A stretch of 64,000 nucleotides of DNA from Ceratotherium simum simum (Eukaryota; Chordata; Mammalia; Perissodactyla; Rhinocerotidae): assembly GCF_000283155.1 (NCBI RefSeq), contig NW_004454195.1:2486169-2550168 (forward strand), written 5' to 3'. The position numbers and the translations under genes were made by a program. The notes beneath the pieces are model-generated. The model saw only the letters and a list, made by a program, of their open reading frames with translations, was not told where the DNA came from and made no database searches. Positions 1 to 11,620 of this stretch are shown piece by piece (the first letter of the stretch is position 1; each line of letters starts with the position of its first letter).

Positions 1-690
1 CAAGATTTGGCTTGACTGTGTTCAGGCTGTTGCAGAGCAGACCTTCAGAGGATGCCATTTGTATTTTTGTGTTGTGAACGTTTTCCTCTGGGGTTGTGCA
101 GTGCACAGCCTGTGCCACTGCTGGCCAGGAAACAACAATTGCATGATTGCAGGGATATAGGTAGGAATGCATATCTAGAGGGGACATGGAGGAGGAAAGA
201 GAATTAATGTTGATACCACACAGAAGGGTAGAGCCATAAAATTGGGGAAAAGGGCTCAGAATAATTTTTTTCTCTTTCTGGCTCTTCTCTCTTTCCTTGA
301 TTTGAATCACCACTTCTCCGACTGGCCAGCTCTCACCTATTGTTCTAGACCAGGCAAAACTTCTGTGTCTCTCTGAAGCTTTCTCCCATCACTGCAAAGA
401 GAACTAATATCTTCTTTTTTGTCATTCTATCATGTTTGCCATAACTCCTGTCAACAACTGCGACAACATTGTGTTAAAATTGTTTGCATGTCTGCTTTCC
501 CAGTAAACTCGGGTTTTCTCTTTTGGCACTAAGGCCTTAGTCCAAGTAGGAAGTAAAAAGATGGCCTGAGAAATGGGCTGGCTGACTCTTTGTAGGTGTA
601 TTCCCCTAGACTGTCAACTGCCCCGGAAGCTCTGCTAATTCATGATCAGTGCAATTTGGCATCCGAGGCTCCTCCTTGTAGTACAACTCT
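1..690. other. Unassigned non-coding sequence
   Basis: I recognise no gene, repeat family or RNA here. Open frames are short and have no codon pattern or motif that suggests a real product. Confidence 0.5.
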
Positions 691-694
691 ACAG

Positions 695-818
695 CAGTGC
701 TTCTCCACTTATAATGAGGATCTTGCTAGACGAGGATTCTGATTCCATAGGTCCAAGATTCTGTATTGTTAGCATATGCTTAGGTGATGTGAGCGCTGGT
801 GATCTGAGAACTGCACTG
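695..818. mobile_element. MER5-like hAT-Charlie MITE fragment
   Basis: The block opens with CAGTGCTTCTC and closes with GAGAACTGCACTG, which are imperfect inverted ends typical of short non-autonomous hAT elements of the MER5 group. The middle contains a 'gattctgattccataggtc' core, as in that group. At about 124 bp it is shorter than the usual ~180 bp, so it carries internal deletions. I found no convincing 8-bp target duplication. Confidence 0.55.
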
Positions 819-1159
819 AGTACAAGGCTCCTGGCTAGACTGTGTAGCCCTAGTGCAGCGGCTCTGTCCTGATGCCAAGTATCCGAACCTGGCTTACATT
901 TGTTGCAGAGTAATAGGAAATCTGACATTATGATCTGGGAACCAGTAGACCCTCTTTTACTATTGGCTTGTTGATTAATATTTGATGTCTCATTATTTAA
1001 AAACATTTTTTGGGTTAAGACGTGACAAATCCAGTAACTCCATATTACGGTATCAGTACCTCTAGAATGGTCAATATGGCGGGTATCATAGCCATTAGAA
1101 ACTAATCATTGAGTTGTTTATGAAATTCAATAGTAGAGAACATGGCCATGAGAAAATAG

Positions 1160-1890
1160 TAGACAAGCTCCTCCAATTTTAATAGGAAAAAAAAAGAGAT
1201 TTTCTGGAAGTCTCATATTCTACTGGTGAAAGTATAAATTGGAATAACCACTTTGGAAAGCACTTATTTATTAAGATGAAGATAAATATACCCTATGACC
1301 AAAACTTTAAAAAAACATATTAATATATTTTAATAAACATATGTTTAATATATAGAAATATATGTGTATATATAAAACTAAATCTATATATATGTTCACT
1401 AAAAGACAGGAATTAGAATGTCCATAGTAGCACTATTCGTAATAGCCCAAAACTGGAAGCTATCCAAATGTCCATCTGGGTGAATAAATTGTGGCATATT
1501 CACACAATGAGATGTGTGTTTACGACAATGAAAATAAACAATCTATGATCATGCAACAACATGAATGAATATCACTAACAAAATGTTGAGCTCAAGAAGC
1601 CAGATGCAAAAGAGTGCATGCTATGTGATTCCATTTATACAAAGTACAAAAGAAGCAATCTACGCTGTTAGAAGCCAGGATATTATTTACCATTGGTGGG
1701 TGGTATTTTCTGGAAGAAAGTATAAAGGGAGCTTCTGGGGTGTTGGTAATAGGATTTTGCTTCACAATCTAAGTGCTAGTTATATGAGAATGTTTAGTTT
1801 AGGGAAATTCATTGAGCCAACTGTGCAATTTTCTGTAAGTATGTTATACTCTCATAAAAGATTAAAGAATACAAACACACAGAGTGTTCA
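1160..1890 (+). mobile_element. Old L1 3' end fragment
   Basis: The order of signatures is that of an ancient mammalian L1 3' region: 'caaaactggaagctatccaaatgtccat', then 'gtggcatattcacacaatgag', 'attccatttata' and 'ctctcataaaagattaaag'. It is interrupted by an AT-rich insertion at about 1315-1400. The open frame at 1565-1999 lies across this sequence and has no recognisable domain, so I treat it as chance. Confidence 0.7.
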
Positions 1891-2744
1891 GGGTGGGACC
1901 TTGGATTGCTGGCGGAGATGGGATTATGAAAAGAATAAAGTAATTGTGGGAAATACCCAAGATAAATTTTATTCTCTTTTGGGCCAATTAAGTATATAGC
2001 AAAGTCTATTTTCTGGGGGTGATTTTGTGGGCATAGAAGTCTATGTTATAAGACCTTTCTTCCCTGGCATGATTCTAATATAACACTCAAGATTTAAAAT
2101 ATTTATTTCTATCCTGGTTTTTGTTTTTACAAAAACTTGAGGCAACTTAAATGAAGTGTGGGTCAATTACATGGTGACCAGGTCCTATGAGAAAAGTCAA
2201 ATGAAATAATTTAGAGTAAAATACCAATAAAAATTACTTTTGATGATGTTCTAATAGAAAAGCCATCTGCACTACCCAATACCCCAAATAATTATCAACT
2301 TTACCTTTCTATGCTCTCAACTTTGTTCTGGATTCTTACTAACTAGCTTTGCATAACTTTGAACAAGTCGTAAGATCTCCCAGGATAACTCCAATCCCAA
2401 GAGTAACTCGATTACCTTGACTTTTTGTTGTAGTTAGAGCACTTGTTACTAAGATTGATTTTTTTCTTTTTATTTATTTTCTGATTCCCTCTGTCTCTAA
2501 TGTTTAAGTTCAATAATAGTCTGTTTTATATTGCTGTATTTCTAGTGCTAGAATAGTGTATGGCACATAGTGGAAAAAGAATTTATTTGATGAGTGAAAA
2601 AGCTGGAGTAGATTACCAGGCTCTTTCTAGCTGTACCTTTCTGGAATTCTAACATTGCACAATGATTTTGCAGGTCCGTAAGGGACTCATGAGTTGACAA
2701 AATTCTGATTCCAGAATCAGAATAAAGGTAGAATGTAGAAAGTG
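1891..2744. other. Mostly unassigned; possible L2 3' tail at 2470-2605
   Basis: The segment at about 2470-2605 ends with 'agaatagtgtatggcacatagt' and 'gatgagtgaa', which resembles the L2 3' end in plus orientation. I see nothing identifiable in the rest. Confidence 0.4.
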
Positions 2745-3230
2745 GTTCTTAAAGCATGGTCCATGCACGTCTGGGGGTTCCAACCAGGGGTCCATGAGGT
2801 CAAAACTATTATAATAATACTAAGACACTGTTCGGAGTTATAACTCTCATCATCTCATGAGTATACAGTGGCGTTTTCCAGAGGCTACATGATATGATAT
2901 TGCAACAGACAATGTTGAAGCAGTTATTAGATCCTGCTATCTTCTATTATGCTAGATATTGAAGAGATTTGCAAAAATGTAAACCAATGCCACTCTTCTT
3001 GCTATTTTTTGTCTAGGAAAAGTTATTTTTTTCATAAATATACACTTTTATTAACATATAACGGGTTTAGTATTGTTATTTTTAAATGAATTAATAAATA
3101 TATTAAAATATTATCATTTCTAATGCTAACTGTAAATTGATATAAGCTACATAAACCACAGCCCTTTGTGGGTCTTCAATAATTTCTAAGAGTGTGAAGG
3201 TAGCCTGAGACAAAAAGTTTGAGGACAGAT
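2745..3230 (-). mobile_element. hAT-type DNA transposon fragment (Tip100/Arthur-like)
   Basis: The left end reads 'gtggttcttaaagcatggtccatgc' and is followed by 'ggtccatgaggtcaaaactatta'. The right half contains 'gctacataaaccacagccctttgtgggtcttcaataatttc'. Both parts resemble non-autonomous hAT-Tip100 elements with strong decay. No transposase reading frame remains. The family name is provisional. Confidence 0.5.
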
Positions 3231-4247
3231 GATAAGGGGAGCCAATCACAGGGAAGAATAGGAGAGGTTGGACAGCCAGGATAGGCTGAGGAGCTCAGAA
3301 TAACTCTTCTTGACTTACTCCTTCCTCCTCCAGGCTATGACCCTGCTCAGTAGTCCACCACGTAATAATGCATCCTACCCAATTCTATTTTCTAGAAATT
3401 TCCATCGCTGTAGTTCCCTTCCTGTATGTCACTTGCTGAGATAGCAACAGTGAACAGAAAATTATTCCATTTCTGTTTATCAAAAGTCCACAGAACATAT
3501 GTATCAAATGTCATTGTTTATTTGGCCAGGAGAGTTTCTCTTGCCTAGCTTTATAATGTTCTCAATTTTCCAGGGCTTAAGTTGTATTTTCTCTGGAGTT
3601 GAGTCCAACAGTTTAGTTGCTTTTAATCTGGTGCAATTTCAGCACATTTCTGAAGTGCCAGGGCAGCATTTTTTCATCTGTTTACACTGTTTCTTACCCC
3701 GAGCAAAAAGCCCCAGGAAAGGATAAACATAGTTGGCTGAACAGCTGTTCAAAATGATCTTAGTTGGACATGGTGCCTGCTGTCCACTTCAGAGCCATGG
3801 TCCCCGAGGAGGTGCTGGCTCTGTTCAGATGTGTGCAAGGTTGGAGGAGGACCAGGATTTTAAAAAAGGAAGTCATCCTCAATTCCTCCTGTTTTTTTCC
3901 CACTATTCTTATTCACTATGTATATTACGTTTCACTATTAAAATGTACATATGTTCTAGGAATTTCTTAATGAGAAGTGGATGCTACAACTAGAATTGCT
4001 TTGTGATCTTGGATTTATGAATAACACTCAAAAATGAAGGGATGCCCCCTCAGGATCTCACTCTGTTGGTGTTCATTGAATGAGGCCAGTTTTGGGCCAA
4101 GTTCATGTTGCATCTTTGATGATAGGTTTACCTTTGTACAACCTGTTCCCTCATGAAGTTTGATTTGATTTTCAAGACAACCCTATGAAGTCGTGTAATA
4201 ATCATACTTTCTTTTCCCCAGTGCTACAGCTTGATGCCATAGAAACA
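3231..4247. other. Unassigned sequence
   Basis: I see no repeat or gene here. The open frames at 3499-3726 and 3733-3993 have no recognisable domain and no supporting context such as splice sites flanking a conserved frame. Confidence 0.45.
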
Positions 4248-4430
4248 GTGTGAGGTCTAGAGGTTAGGAACCTTGAGTTAAGTCCCTTGTCAGTTATGTG
4301 CTAACAGCGTAACGTTGGACAAGTTATTTAACTTTTTTGAGTCTCATTTTTTTTTCTCAGTAGCAAACTTGGGAAAATAATATTTATTTCATAGAATGAT
4401 TGTAACCTGCATTAAATATATTTGAAATAA
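4248..4430 (+). repeat. MIR SINE fragment
   Basis: The MIR order is visible: 'gtgtgaggtctagaggttagga', 'cgttggacaagttatttaac' and then a 'gagtctcatttttt...tctcagtagcaaa' segment. It is an ancient, tRNA-derived CORE-SINE and is strongly diverged. Confidence 0.65.
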
Positions 4431-4914
4431 TTTCTCAACTCTAAAACAATCACGGGCTTAAAAATTTTTTAAAGTCATATTACTGTCATTTGTGAGCTTT
4501 GATTTAGCCATTGCTATTATTGTAACTCTACATGATACATTTCATTTTTATTTTGAGGATAATAGCTCTCAATTCTTCTAGATCTTCCTGCTCTTGAAGT
4601 GAAAATTAGCAAGTATCATCATTCCTCCCTGAAGCTCAAGTAGACTCAGACAGTCTAAAATTTCTAATTTTCAAAATTCCCTTAAGAAGTTGAACAGTAG
4701 AAAAACCTGACTCTTTTTGGTGTTTCAGTGCTTACTGAGGGAAGACACAAAAAAGAGAGGAGACAAGACTCTTACTCTGAGGGGTGGAATATGTCAGTTT
4801 GTGTCCTTCCCATTTGGCTCCTTTTCCAAACAGCTCCACACTGGTAAGTTGGCTTTTGTGTCTTAAATATACCTTCAGTGATTCTGTTCACCAAGAAACA
4901 TGAGAGTGTAACAG
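4431..4914. other. Unassigned sequence
   Basis: Nothing identifiable on either strand. Confidence 0.4.
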
Positions 4915-5010
4915 TTAAAGACATGGGTTTTGGCATTTGAGGTACCTGAGTATGAGTTACAGTTTGTCCTTTACCAGCTATGTGACCTTGGGCAGGTTGT
5001 ATAACCTAAA
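4915..5010 (+). repeat. MIR SINE, 5' part (interrupted by LTR)
   Basis: The sequence 'gacatgggttttggcatttgag ... ctatgtgaccttgggcaggttgtataacct' is the first half of a MIR. It stops at the LTR boundary, and the second half resumes after that LTR at 5645. The pair therefore dates the LTR insertion as younger than the MIR. Confidence 0.75.
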
Positions 5011-5644
5011 TGTATTAGGTTCCTCTTGCTGCAGTAAAAAATACCACAAATTTAGTGGCTTAAAACAACACAGATTTATTATCTCACAGTTCTGCAACTG
5101 GTTTCTCTGGCTCAGCTGGTTTCTCTGCTCCAGATCTGAGAAGGCTAAAATCAAAGTGCTGGCTGGCTGGCCTCTCATTGGCCGGTTCTGGGAAGAAGCA
5201 GCTTCCACACTCATTCAGGTTGTTGGCAGAATCCTGCTCCTTGTAGTTGTAGGATTGAAGTCCTGTGTCCTTGCTGGCTGTCAGCTGGGCGTGCCCTTAC
5301 CTCCTAGAGGCCTCTCTCTGGTCCTTGCACACGAGCCCTTGCACCTCAAAGCCAGCAATGGTGCATCAAATCCTTCTCATGCTTGCAATCTCTTTGACTT
5401 CCTCTTCTGCCACAATTTTTCTACATTTAACCAGAGAAAGTTGTATGCTTTTAAGGACACAGATGGTTAGATTGGGCCTACCTGGATAACCTAGGATAAT
5501 CTTTCTATCTTAAGGTCTATAACTTTAATTAAATTTGTAAAGTAAATGTAGTTACAAAGTGTACCGCCATGTAACGTAACATAATTACAAGTTCCAGGGA
5601 TTAGGATGTGGACAACTTTGGGGCCTGCTATCCTGTCTGCCACA
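5011..5644 (-). mobile_element. Solitary MLT-type (MaLR/ERVL) LTR
   Basis: This element of about 634 bp starts TGTATTAGG and ends CTGCCACA, so it has TG...CA termini. Read on the minus strand it shows MLT-like features: 'ccacatcctaatccctggaac', 'gcccaatctaaccatctgtgtcctta' and 'aaataatctg'-like poly-A region before the end. It is flanked by CTAAA (5006-5010) and CTAAG (5645-5649), a 5-bp target duplication with one change, as expected of ERVL. It interrupts a MIR. A second relative lies at 30540-31075. Confidence 0.75.
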
Positions 5645-5775
5645 CTAAGTTTGATTTCTCGTATGTAAATCTTGATATTCATGCCTTCCCCACAGGGCAA
5701 TTGTGAGGATTAAGTAAAAGAAGATCTCTAATGTGCCATGTGCTCATAAACCTTGTTGGCTTTCTAAAAGCTACT
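5645..5775 (+). repeat. MIR SINE, 3' part
   Basis: This resumes the MIR that starts at 4915: 'cttccccacagggcaattgtgaggattaagtaaaagaag ... gtgccatgtgctcataaa' is the classic MIR 3' half. Confidence 0.75.
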
Positions 5776-5789
5776 GTATCACATTTACA

Positions 5790-6380
5790 TCTTGATCATA
5801 GTATCCTCTATAATCTAGCACTGTAGGGTGATCCTACCTGTCTCCTCTGTCCAGTATGCCATACTAGTCTCTTCTGATCTTGTGAGGCAAGTTTCCTCTT
5901 AGCATCTGTGGTTATTCTCCTTTTTGTAACTTCACGCATGTGTCGCCTGTGTGGAACGGCCTCTCTATCTTTTCCACATTTATATCCTAAAACATTCAGT
6001 TCAAACCCCATGGAGTCCACCATGATTGGAGTCCACCATGATTATCCCAAGCCGTGCTGCTCTGTCTCTGCCAAATGCCTAGAGTGCTTCTGTTCTGGAT
6101 CACACCATTCTATTTCAGACTGGGAAGAGTGCCCCCCCCTCCCCATTTCCCTTAATTCTCAGTGCGTCTGACTTGCTCTTGAGCATCCACCACAAGGCCA
6201 TGTTTCTGACCTCTCGTTGCTGTTTGGAGTGATGATTTCAGGCAGTGCAAGGATGCAACATTAGACAACAAAAATTCGCATAGGCAGAAAGTGATTCCCT
6301 CTTCTGTTTTCTTTCAATTCTTGTGGATGCATAAAAGATTAAGTCTCGATTTGGTCTTTAATACCTTTCTAATACTTGTT
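5790..6380. other. Possible L2 fragment (5790-6030), otherwise unassigned
   Basis: The text 'cgcatgtgtcgcctgtgtggaacggcctctctatctt' resembles the L2 3' coding tail in plus orientation, but the match is weak. The remainder to 6380 shows no repeat I recognise. Confidence 0.35.
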
Positions 6381-6387
6381 TTCTCTT

Positions 6388-6550
6388 TTTTTTTTTTTCG
6401 TTGTGGTAACATTGGTTTATAACATTATGTAAATTTCAGGTGTGCATAATTATACTTCTATTTTTGCATAGATTACATCATGTTTACCACCCAAAGATTA
6501 ATTACAATCCATCACCACACACATGGGCCTAATCATCTCTTTTGAATTCC
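6388..6550 (-). mobile_element. L1 3'-end fragment, 5'-truncated
   Basis: A T-rich run is followed by 'gtggtaacattggtttataacattatgtaaatttcaggtgtgcataatta' and 'accacccaaagattaattacaatccatcacc'. This is the reverse complement of an L1 3' UTR plus poly-A tail. The same 3' end is seen at the right edge of the window (63915-64000). Confidence 0.65.
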
Positions 6551-6649
6551 GTTATTAGAAATCCAAGAATATTTAGTGAAACTATTGTTCCCTGTTAAAA
6601 TATAGTAGAAAGAACTCATATTTTGGAGTATATTTGGAGAAACCCAGTA

Positions 6650-6845
6650 CTATCTATATATCTTGAGTGGTCTCTTAATCCCTCGCAGCTTGGCATCTTC
6701 AACTGTAAAAAGAATTAATAGTGCCTGCGATGCAGTACCTACCCACGCTGTGCTAACACATTAAATGAGATTCTGTAAGTAGAGTACCTGGCTCAGTGTA
6801 CCTAGTGCATATTAGGCCCTCACTAATTAACAGTTACTACTACTG
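6650..6845 (+). repeat. MIR SINE
   Basis: A diverged MIR: 'gtggtctcttaatccctcgcagcttggcatcttcaactgtaaaa', then 'gtgctaacacattaaatgagattctgtaagtagagtacctggctcagtgtacctagtgcatattagg'. Confidence 0.6.
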
Positions 6846-7066
6846 CTCTCTTGGAGGGGGTTGGCTTAGTTACTATTACATTTTGTATATTAGTAGGTCA
6901 GATTTTTCCATGGTGATGGCTAAAGAAAGTTCTCTAAAGCCATAAAAATGAAGGTTTTGTTAGAGAATGAAAGAAGAAACTCTAAGACAGAGGGTACTCC
7001 TTAAGGGAAGGTTTGAAGATGGACTATAAGAGTCACTGGTAGAGAGCCTAAGATACGCTCTGTCTC

Positions 7067-7082
7067 CCTCCCAGTTGGATTT
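7067..7082. repeat. ERE target-site duplication, left copy
   Basis: CCTCCCAGTTGGATTT is repeated without change at 7290-7305, immediately beyond the ERE. This marks the exact insertion limits. Confidence 0.9.
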
Positions 7083-7289
7083 ATAATTTTATTTATTTAT
7101 TTATTTTTTTCCCCCAAAGCCCCAGTAGATAGTTGTATGTCATAGCTGCACATCCTTCTAGTTGCTGTATGTGGGACATGGCCTCAGCATGGCCGGAGAA
7201 GCGGTGCGTAGGTGCGCACCCGGGATCCGAACCTGGGCCGCCAGCAGCGGAGCGTGCGCACTTAACCGCTAAGCCACGGGACCAACCCC
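7083..7289 (-). mobile_element. ERE SINE (short ERE1-like form), full length
   Basis: Read on the minus strand it begins with the GG(T)TGGTCCCGTGGC-type head and has a tRNA-like region with the B box GGTTCGGATCC (window 7224-7234, reverse complement). It continues with 'tacaactatctactggggctttggggg' and an A-rich tail. The copy is bounded by a perfect 16-bp target duplication, so insertion was by L1-type target-primed retrotransposition and is fairly recent. ERE elements are specific to perissodactyls. Confidence 0.93.
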
Positions 7290-7305
7290 CCTCCCAGTTG
7301 GATTT

Positions 7306-8227
7306 GATCTAGCCTGGGGCAGGGTCACAGAGAAAGTCCCAGGCCAGGGAACTTCTAGTCACTAGAATTATCTGCAACTGAAGAAAAACGTAAAAAGGAG
7401 GAGGGAGATATTAGGAGAGGAGAAGGATCAGGGATGCTCATTTTTCTTGCTGATGTGGCATCTTTGTAAATCAACTCAGTAGTTCTTTTTCTCCTAGATT
7501 TAAAATGTCAATATATTAATGCTGTTAGCAAAGGGCAGATGAAATCAATGTTGGCAGAGGTATCAGTCCAAAGGGAGGTAAGTCTCCAGTTGTAAATATT
7601 CTCTCCAGGTAAAGAAAAAAGATGGATATTTGAACTATCTCAATAGCTTCTATAATTTTTAAGATTGTAGTTCAATCTTAAAAATTCAAAGCAGGAGCTT
7701 TGAAGCACCGGCAGGCTCCTTATCTCTTATCTTCTTAGTCCAAACATATAGTATAGAAAAGACATGTAATCTTAAACATTCAAGGCTCCATGAATGTTTG
7801 GGACATGTTGAGTATGAAGTCCCTGTGGGACACCAAAGAGGAGCTATCCAGTAGGCAGTAGGATGTATGAGTTGGATCCCAAGAGAAGAATTAATTTTGA
7901 AATCCTCAGCCAAAAGTTTGTATCTAAAGCCATGTGTGTGGCTGAACTTATCAACTGAGAATCGTTAGGGTAGAATCGTAGTCATAGGAAAAGATGGAAT
8001 CCTGAGGGACATGAAAGTAGAAGAATTGGACAAAATAAGTTAGTTCTGCAAAGCTGACCCAGTGGACAAGCCAAAGAGGAAGGGAAGAAATGCAGAGAGT
8101 GCAGTGTCCTGAAAATCATGGGAAGAGAGCTTTTGAAGAAGGAAGGAATGTTCAGATGTGTCAAGTGCTACACGTAAGTAAACAAAGGACTACAAATTAC
8201 CTATTATGTTTATCAACAAGAACAAGT

Positions 8228-8231
<4 letters not shown>
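7306..8231. other. Unassigned sequence
   Basis: No repeat family or coding exon was recognised. Open frames on both strands are short and lack domains. Confidence 0.4.

Positions 8232-8271
<40 letters not shown>
8232..8271. repeat. (TG)n microsatellite, about 20 units
   Basis: An uninterrupted alternating TG tract of about 40 bp. It is likely length-polymorphic and can adopt Z-DNA. Confidence 0.97.
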
Positions 8272-8272
<1 letters not shown>

Positions 8273-9214
8273 TCTAGGCCAAAGCAGCTTCAGTGGGATG
8301 ATTTGGTAAAAGCCATATTGTAGTAGATTGAGGAACTAATGGTAAGTGAGGAATGGAGACAATTATTTCAAGAAGCTTAATTTTGAGAGAGGAGATGAGA
8401 TTAGGATAGAAACTGGAGGAAGGAATGAGATAGAGGGAGATACCTGATCTCAACTAAATGCTATGGTAAGAAACCATTTAGAAATGGAGAGGTTAATGGT
8501 GTGGAAAAGTAACGGAGTGGATAACTGATGGGCTTAGGTCCATGAGAATCTAAGAAGGAATGCGAAGCAGGGGATAGAGGGAGACATTAGCCTTGCACAG
8601 GTAGGACACTGGGTGGAGGCAGCACACCTCTTCCATTGTCACAAGAGGAGGGGAGGAAGGATGAATTTATATGAAGGTTTGGTGCTAGAATTTGAGGGAA
8701 TTCCTATACGATTATTTTTATTTTCTTGATGAAAAAGGATGTCAATTCATCTCCTGGGAGTATAAGACAGGAGTTATGGAACAAGAGGTTTGGTGAAAAC
8801 ATGGAAGTGTAGACATAGCTTCTGTGGAGAGTAGTAGAGGGAGCTGGCCAAGGAAATCTAAGACTGCCAAGAAACACTAATGATCAGCTGCGATTGGAAA
8901 CTTTGAATTTGTAGAAGCAATGAACACTTTGGCTCTATATGTTTTTTTTCTCTAGCAGCACTTAGCAGTTTGGTGCAGAAGTGGAAAGAATAAACATTTG
9001 GATTGATCCACGTTTGAAATTTTCTAGAAAGGTGAGATAGAAAAATAACTGAACAGTGAAGTTAAAGATAGTGTCAGTAGAGTAAAGTTATACCTATCTT
9101 GTAGAGTGCTTCTATTTCTGAAGCGTCATTTGATAGAACTTTAGAGTCTATAAAATGTTTTCCACATTTACTATTTTACTTTTATGGACAAAAAGCCCAT
9201 GGCAACATGAGCCT
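8272..9214. other. Unassigned sequence
   Basis: Purine-rich in places (8390-8560 and 8640-8680), but with no clear repeat or gene. Confidence 0.4.
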
Positions 9215-9345
9215 CATTTTTCATTTGAAGGAGTGAGCCTGGGGAAGTTAAGTAGTTTGTTCAATATCACATCTATATCTGGTGAAGTTGGGACTGGAGC
9301 TCAGGTCTTCTGACGTCAAATACATCTTCTTTCCACTACATCTCA
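9215..9345 (-). repeat. MIR SINE
   Basis: The reverse-orientation MIR pattern is visible: 'gaaggagtgagcctggggaagttaagtagtttgttcaatatcacatct ... ggactggagctcaggtcttctgac ... ctttccactacatc'. Confidence 0.65.
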
Positions 9346-9441
9346 CTATCTACAGGAGATAAAGAAGAAGTTAAAAATAAATCCTAATAGAATTCAATTT
9401 AATTGCGGTTCATTTCTCTTCCAGCTCATCATGGATGATTG

Positions 9442-9685
9442 AGAGAATGGGCTCAGGGACCAGATAGCTTGGGTTCAAATCCTGGCTCTGCCTCTTGCTA
9501 GCTGTGTAACCTTGGTCAAGTTACTCCGCCTCTCTGTTTCACATTTTTCCTTGGTAATATGTGGTTAATAATGTTACATTTGTCATATAATTGTTGTAAA
9601 GAGTGAATGAGTTAACGCAGGCAAAACAGAACAATATATGGCACTTTGCAAGCATTCAATAAATGTTTAGTTATTATTATTGCTG
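9442..9685 (+). repeat. MIR SINE, nearly full length
   Basis: This is one of the best MIR copies in the window: 'agcttgggttcaaatcctggctctgcctcttgctagctgtgtaaccttggtcaagttact', followed by 'attgttgtaaagagtgaatgagttaa' and the terminal 'gcaagcattcaataaatgtt'. Confidence 0.85.
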
Positions 9686-9779
9686 AATTCATGGCAACCT
9701 CCATGAATTCAGCCTCCCAATAAGCTAGCCTCAGAGAGATGGCTACTTGTTTCTTGAACCTCAGGTTAATTTCCTTAGT

Positions 9780-10205
9780 CTTCCATTTCCCTTATTTTAT
9801 TGTGGCTGAGATAGGCGATACCCAACATTCCGTTTACTCATCCACATTTCCCAGCCATCTTGCAGTTAGTTGGGGCTATATGGCAAGATTTGTTTAATGA
9901 GTAAGAGCTGGAATCATATCTTTCACTTCTGAGCCAAACAATAGAACTGCTGCACAATCCTCCAATTCTCTTGTTTCTGCCACAGCAACTGACGAAGCCA
10001 TGTGTTTCACATGGAAAATCTAGAGAATGGGGTACCACCATTATCCAAGATCTCCGAGTTACTGCATGGAGGATTGTTGCCCTGGAGACTCATCCAGCAC
10101 TACAGTAGACCCGTGTGCATGAGAAATAAATCCTTGTTATATTTAAGCTACTGAGATTTGGGGGTTGTTGGTTTCTGCAGCATAATTTAATCTAATAGGA
10201 TTAAT
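9780..10205 (+). mobile_element. Ancient LTR-like element (ERVL/MaLR type)
   Basis: The 3' part reads 'gcatgagaaataaatccttgttatatttaagctactgagatttgggggttgttggtttctgcagcataatttaatcta'. This is the polyadenylation-signal region and end of an old mammalian LTR. The 5' half is poorly preserved, so the left edge is uncertain. Confidence 0.5.
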
Positions 10206-11429
10206 ACACCTCTGTTCTTGCTTGAGTCAAATTGAAAGAAAAAAAACAACTTAGTTCACTGTTGCTGCCAAGGAGTGAATTATATATTTATAAACATAAC
10301 AGTGTAGCAACATGTTGTCAAGGAATGCTTTATAAAACATTCCTTGAGTTGTCCTTGATAATAAATAAATGCTAAAGTGATACACATGCAATCCTTCTCT
10401 AGAGGCAAAATTCAGTCCTCTACTCTTTTACATGAGATTTCTAAAATGTAAAAGGTAAAGAGAAGCTTAAAAGTTTCTTTGATGAGCTTTAAACATCCGC
10501 TCAGGTTATTGGCAAAAGTACTTGAAGTGGATAACATAGCAATAAGTATTCATAGACAAAGTCTAAACATGACCTTGACTTTCAGTAAGAAAATCAAAGA
10601 ACCATTGACTCTCAGAGCAGGAAGAAGCTTTACAGGTGTCTACCTAATCCATGTTTTTTGTCTTTATAAAGGTCATCCACCCTTGCATGTCTCACCTGGT
10701 GGCTTCCTGCAGATGGCGCTATTTTTAAGACAGTTCTGATTTGAAGGGAGGATCCATTAAACATGTTTTTCTTTTGGTTTGTCTGACTTCATTAAATTAT
10801 CTGGTAGATCTGGCTCCATGTTTCTTTAATTGAACCTATGCCATTCTTTTATGTTTCTACTTTTATGCTTCCTTTTAACTGGACAGAATATCTGATCCTG
10901 GTAGGCCTGGCTTCTGTGGCTGCCGGTGCTTTGCTCAAAGTGTACTGAAAATTCCCACGAGAACGCTACAGTCACACACATTCAGGCTTTTGAAGTGCTC
11001 ATCATGTCCATGTCAGGAAGCAGAGAGACCCTGAGGTCTGGGTGACACAAAACCACACAGAAAAAGACACAAAAGGAAGGGGTCCTGAGGAGAACTTCCA
11101 TGAAGGGCCCATTTGCTCTATGTGCCTGGCTGGATTCAGTAATTGCAGTGGCAAAGCTAGCACGAAGCTGGGGTTTCGTCCCTAGAGCATCACAGGGAGT
11201 GACACAGAATCCGTGGGACTCCAATCAGGGACAGAGGGCAAGGGCAAGGGAGGAATGATCTATGTATGGAGTGAAGGGGTAGGGTTAAAATCTTTTATCA
11301 CTCTCCATAAAAAATGTATTGGTTGTATTCATGGTTATGAGATGTTCCTGTGGAAAACAAAAAGGAAACATGTTTCTGTTAAAAAAAAAGTGCTTTTAAG
11401 TGATACTATTAATGTGTGCTGGCCAGTTT
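10206..11429. other. Unassigned, mostly unique sequence
   Basis: I found no repeat family and no convincing exon. The frames at 10479-10739 and 10982-11224 have no recognisable domain. Confidence 0.4.
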
Positions 11430-11620
11430 TTATCAGCTTGTGAAATGTGGTCTCATTAATTCTGATATCCAGGATGATTTGTGGTGCTTTGTTCATTAGC
11501 GAGCTTTTATTATTACTACGTGACACGTTAGTAAAATTCTAAGTGCTTTCCTGAAATCTGAATAAAAATAAATTTTAAGTTCCTAAATTCAGACCAATTC
11601 TCTTAGGCAAATCACAAATG
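11430..11620. promoter_or_regulatory. Candidate regulatory block with homeodomain-type sites
   Basis: This non-repeat block contains ATTAAT, TTCATTAGCGAGC and TTATTATTACTACG sites of homeodomain type. It also has an inverted pair ACGTG-A-CACGT at 11518-11528. The sequence is seen; the regulatory role is inference only. Confidence 0.2.

Noticed and set aside
1565..1999. 144-aa open frame on the plus strand
   Set aside because: It overlaps old L1 3' sequence and unrelated downstream DNA and shows no domain.
4937..5470. 177-aa open frame
   Set aside because: It runs from a MIR into a solitary LTR, so it is a chance frame across two repeats.
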